Shown here: one piece after another, positions 59,726 to 64,000 of the stretch
Layout: each line of letters starts with the position of its first letter
Numbering within the stretch: the stretch's first letter is position 1
Notes under the pieces: generated by a model
What the model was told of the DNA's origin: nothing
Database searches by the model: none
Seen by the model: only the letters and a program-made list of their open reading frames with translations
Source: Piromyces finnis
Lineage: Eukaryota > Neocallimastigomycota > Neocallimastigomycetes > Neocallimastigales > Neocallimastigaceae
Direction of reading: 5' to 3'
Length of the DNA: 64,000 nt
Assembly: GCA_002104945.1 (NCBI GenBank)
Contig: MCFH01000018.1
Location: forward strand, 1-64,000
Translations under genes and position numbers: made by a program

Positions 59726-61535
59726 GTAGTATTAGTAGTAGTAGTATTAGTAGTAGTAGTAGTAATAGTATTAAGAGTGTAGTATGTTGCAATTTAAAAT
59801 TATTGAATTAAAAAAATATTTTTTTTAAGAAAAAGCAACAATTGTATGTATGTCTTATAAAATTATGGTTTTATCCTTATATATTATTACTACACTAAAT
59901 ATATTTCATAGTAATAAAATAGTTAAAAAAATCAAAGAGAATTAGTTATAAATAGTATTAAGTGAAAATATATTTAATAATAGTTTCTTTTTTTTTTTTT
60001 TGTAATCCAATATCAATAATTTATATTTTTAATATTTTGTATTTATATAGAATATTTAGAATAATCTATAGATAAGTTTAATTATTATTCAACCTTAAAA
60101 AGGCATAATTAATTTTTTATATATTTTAAAACTATTTTTTATTTTTTAGGTGTGGTTAGTTTGCTTAATGGAAATTGGTATTAAAAGAAAACATAGAAAC
60201 AGACTATTCATTTAAAATTTAAAAATGTTCTATATTAAAAAGAAAAAGAATTCACAATTATTAATTTAAAAATGAATATTTTTTTTAATATAAATCCTTT
60301 TTTAGTATTTTAATTATTGAACATTATTAATGAGTTTATTTTGATTTTCCATTCTTTTTCATTTTAATCCTTTTTATTTGCTTTTATTTCCCTTTTATTA
60401 CCCTATTATTTATATATGTAAATTATTATATAAATCCACTATTTTAAATGATATAAATTATACATGAATTTATATTAATTACATTCATATATAATATAAA
60501 TTAATGTACATTGTATTCATAACATAATGTATCCTAAAAATAAAATTTTTAAAGTATTTAAAGTTTAATTCTGTTTTTTTTAAAAGAAGTAGAAGTTTTT
60601 AAAATAAAAAAAAAAGCTGACATTAGTAATATTTATTACTAATCTTTTCATTCTAAAATAAAAAAAGAATATTTATATAAATATTAATGTAAACAATATT
60701 TTCAAGTATGTTAGTATTATTTAGAGTTAATTTACTACTGAATTCTGCCATTACTATCTTGGTTGTATTTTATAATATCTTTAAATGTTATAATTTTGAT
60801 TTTTATACTCATTTAATTTATATTGCTGCTCATTAATTATCTATAAAATTATAAAATTATAATGTATACAATTTCATACTAAACAAATATATAATTAACC
60901 TTATTATTTAATAATTACTCTTTTATAAAGCATTAGGATCTATTTCATTTCATTAATATCTGTAAATAATTTATTTATAATATATTTATTCTTTTCATTT
61001 TAAAATAACAAAAAGATAAAATAAAAAAAATTATTTATAATTCATTACTTTTTTAAAAAAATGTTTATGGTTTTCATATGAAGAACATCTTTACAAATTA
61101 ATGTAAATAATATTGGAACAAAGAATAAAGAGGAAAAAATATAATATTAATTATAATAAGCTTTAAAAACAAGTTATCTCTTACACTACTATCTATCTTA
61201 TTATAACTTCATATTAAAAATTACAATATACCAATATACCTAAAATATACCTATAATGGTATATTAAATTACTATGAAAATATAAAGATAACAATAGTAA
61301 ATAAATAATTAAAATATAAAATACATTTATTTTGAATAAAAAAAATTATAAATATTATCATAAATAATACTAATTAGTATTCAGTGTACATCAATACTCA
61401 AAAAAAAGAATATATAAAAATAACCTATAATTATTATATTTTTTAGAATATAATAAACTTTATTTAATTCTTTAATCACAACATATTATAAATATAGATA
61501 TTTTTATTATTAAATAATTAAAAAAATACTTAAAA
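56071..61535. other. 5.5-kb non-coding stretch between divergent genes
   Basis: It lies between the starts of the membrane SH3 gene (-) and the CatSper-type gene (+). It is mostly A+T with homopolymers (58740-58761 A run; 58443-58459 T run) and a compound ATT/AGT microsatellite at 59628-59775. Weak exon-like patches occur at 60150-60215 and 60708-60839 (see findings). Nothing rises to a supported gene. Confidence 0.5.
59628..59775. repeat. compound ATT / AGT microsatellite
   Basis: Alternating blocks of ATT and AGT units (ATT, then AGT, then ATT, then AGT with scattered ATT). The minus-strand open frame across it is just Leu/Ile runs. The block pattern implies that one variant unit arose and expanded, then spread by recombination or slippage. 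Confidence 0.85.
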
Positions 61536-64000
61536 ATGACGTCAATGCAATCAACCTCCATAAATTCTACTAGTGTATCTAGTAATTATAGTGATGTTAT
61601 CTCTAATTCTGAACTTTCAACTGCAGTACATTCACGTGCGGATTCCATGTCAGAAACTAAATCATATGTTTCTTCCTTTTCATCAATGGCATCAAGTATT
61701 AATAGTGGAAATTCTGCTACTGACTTGTAAAAATAATAAATTATGATTTATATATAAAATTTTAATTAAGCAGTTATTATATTACATATTCTAATAAAAG
61801 TCAATAACTAATCTATTTTTTTTTTTCGTTTTTACATTCTTTAAAACCAATATAACCTTCACCATTTAAAATATCATTATTCTGGTGACATTTATACACT
61901 AATATTATTGAACAAATATTAATGATAATATATTAATATGATAATGAATAATGAATAATTCAATATTATTTAATCAAATATATATATAAATTATTTATTC
62001 GAATTAAAATTAAACAAATAAAAATAAATAAAGAATTGCTGCTAAAATAGCGAATGAATTAGATGATGGAAAATCTTTTTTTAGACAACAGATTTTTCGT
62101 ATCGTTACTAGTCGAGTATTTAATAATATTATGTTGGGTATTATTTTAATAAATACAGTAACAATGGCATTACAAGTAATAAAAAGTTTTAATTCAAAAT
62201 ATTGTATGTTTACTTTTTCTATATTCATATTTTAAAGAAATTTAAATACGATTGGAAATTTCATAATAAATACTTTTCAATCTCTTAAATTTTTATTCTT
62301 TAATGTGATATTTTGTTTTTATTGGAAAATAATATATATGCTAATAATTTTTTCATATAGCTTGGTATCTAGCAATTATTGATCAAGTATTTCTGGTAAT
62401 ATATATATGGGAATGTTTATTGAAGTTATACGCATGGAGATTATATTATTTTAAATCAGGATGGAATGTTTTTGGTAAATATTTAAAAAAAAAAAAAAAA
62501 AAAAAAACATATAAAAATAATATTAATTGTATTTCAACAATTTAATTAAAACATTATAATATATAATTAAATATATTACATTAGATTTCTTTATTGTTTT
62601 AATTAGTATTATTACATGGTTTTTACCTGAAATATTAACTTCATCAGCTAATTTTGATGCAAAATTCCTTAGAGTATTGAGAGTTATGAGAGCTTTTCGT
62701 GCAATTCGTTCTATTCGTGTTTTAAGAGCTATTAATTTCTTACGTTCTTTACAAGTTGTCGTTTCTGTGTTGATTCGTTCAATTCCAGCCATGGCAAATA
62801 TTGTATTTTTAGCTTTTATTATCATCTGTAGGTTTCATTTATGCTATAATAAATAAATTATTAAATGAATTAATAATATTAATATAATTTAATCTTTTCA
62901 ATTTTTTATGCCATGAAAATATATTATTATATTTAATTGTTTTTATACAAAAAAAAAAAAAAAAGATATTTTCATGATTATTGGAACAGCCTCATTTGGA
63001 AAATATGATGAAAAGCATTTTGGATCTTTATTTAAAACATTATTTAGATTAATTCAATTAATGACTTTGGATGATTGGAGTGTTATTTATGAAGAGAATA
63101 GAGATAAAGCACCTATTATTTGGTTCTATTTAGCTATTTTTATTGTATTAGAAACTTTTATTTTTTTGAAGTAAGTCAAAAAAAAAAAAAAAAAAAAAGC
63201 ATAATAGATATATTCATTATTATAAATTAACGGCAGTAAAATTTTAAATTATTTTATATTCATTTATATTTGTATGTATATAATTATATAAAAGTCTTTT
63301 TGTTGCTGTAATTGTTAGTAATCTTCAAAGTTCTAAAAATAGCAAGATTAAAAAAAGAACAAGGGTTAAACAGGTATATACCTGAAAAATAGAAATGCAT
63401 ATATATAGTTTAATGTAAATGATTAATAATTCTAAATATTGTTTTAAAACAATAATATATATAGAAAATTAATGACGATTTTATGGAAATAAACAATAAC
63501 ACAAATGCTTATAAAAAAAAAGATAAATTAGATGATAGAAGAATTGGTTTATATGATAATAACGATGAGGATTTCAAATCTCAAATCGGAAAGTATTATG
63601 GAGAAACAATACCAGAAAGGTTTATATCTAGAGTTAAAATTAAAATTTTATATCAATAAATAATAAATATTTAATATTTATTTTTTTTATCGCTTTTAGA
63701 CAACAATTATTATTATCAAAGTATTTCATGTTATTAGCTGCACTAGAATATAATAATAGTTCATATAATAAACAACAAAAGATTTTAGATGATTTAGGTA
63801 TATTTATATGGAACAATTATATGAAAAACTGTATAATATTAATATATTTTAATATTATTAATGATAACATCTTTTCATTTTAATAATAATAATATGAATA
63901 TGGATATGGATATAATACGTTAGTTGATCTTACCATTGAAAAGGTTGAAGAGGGTGACTTATTGAACCCAATTGATGATAAAGCCGTTAATGATGCTGCC
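61536..64000 (+). CDS. CatSper-type one-domain voltage-gated cation channel (3' partial), at least 9 exons
   Basis: Exons 61536-61726, 62034-62203, 62361-62474, 62585-62827, 62966-63170, 63295-63373, 63465-63619, 63700-63797 and 63924-end keep phase; 377 codons are visible. Residues 1-64 are Ser/Thr-rich. S1 is NIMLGIILINTVTMALQ; S2 is WYLAIIDQVFLVIYIWE; S3 is DFFIVLISIITWFLPEIL; S4 is RVLRVMRAFRAIRSIRVLR, a regular arginine ladder. The pore reads LFRLIQLMTLDDWSVIY, containing the CatSper-type Thr-x-Asp/Glu-x-Trp filter. S6 is ETFIFLNLFVAVIVSNLQ. The C-terminal helix (YFMLLAALEYNN, QQKILDDLVDL) is also CatSper-like. Only one six-helix repeat is present, unlike four-domain Cav/Nav channels. 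Family knowledge: CatSper subunits form heterotetrameric Ca2+ channels in flagella. Which paralogue this is cannot be told, and a homotetrameric EukCat-like channel is an alternative. Confidence 0.88.

Overview
The window looks like nuclear DNA from a zoospore-forming fungus, most likely an anaerobic gut fungus (Neocallimastigomycota). By eye the sequence is well over 80% A+T and full of homopolymer runs, AAT/ATT microsatellites and Asn-rich coding tracts. Genes carry short GT-AG introns. The gene set combines fungal items (a MAPKKK with SAM, Ras-binding-type and kinase regions; a stand-alone riboflavin kinase) with flagellar items (CEP104, CFAP46, a CatSper-type channel). Dictyostelium is similarly A+T- and Asn-rich, but it has no cilium, so the flagellar genes argue against it. 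The assignment is inference; no database search was possible.

Layout. 1-783 (-): partial secreted/anchored Cys-rich protein. 784-4969: non-coding with a long AAT array. 4970-7071 (+): single-pass membrane protein with a C-terminal SH3 domain. 9455-12199 (+): intronless PRPF6/Prp1 splicing factor. 12898-20770: four minus-strand genes in tandem: riboflavin kinase (4 exons), SPOUT1-type RNA methyltransferase (intronless), CARNMT1-type methyltransferase (9 exons, one GC-AG intron) and a small secreted anchored protein (4 exons). 22208-25136 (+): Sel1-repeat protein whose poly-Asn tract breaks the reading frame. 25663-31240 (+): CEP104 (15 exons). 31874-40933 (-): CFAP46 (12 exons). 44122-46046 (+): secreted transglutaminase-like protein. 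47916-53431 (+): Ste11-type MAPKKK (5 exons). 54899-56070 (-): second membrane SH3 protein. 56071-61535: long non-coding stretch. 61536-end (+): CatSper-type one-domain channel, truncated by the window edge.

How the genes fit together. CEP104 (ciliary tip/plus-end protein) and CFAP46 (central-pair projection protein) are convergent neighbours, and a CatSper-type channel lies about 21 kb beyond CFAP46; all three serve a motile flagellum. A signalling group (Ste11-type MAPKKK converging on a membrane SH3 protein) sits between them. The rest are housekeeping genes (spliceosome, FMN synthesis, RNA and histidyl-peptide methylation) and surface or secreted proteins. Exon joins below were derived by hand from GT/AG sites and checked for phase continuity; every listed join keeps the frame open unless stated otherwise.
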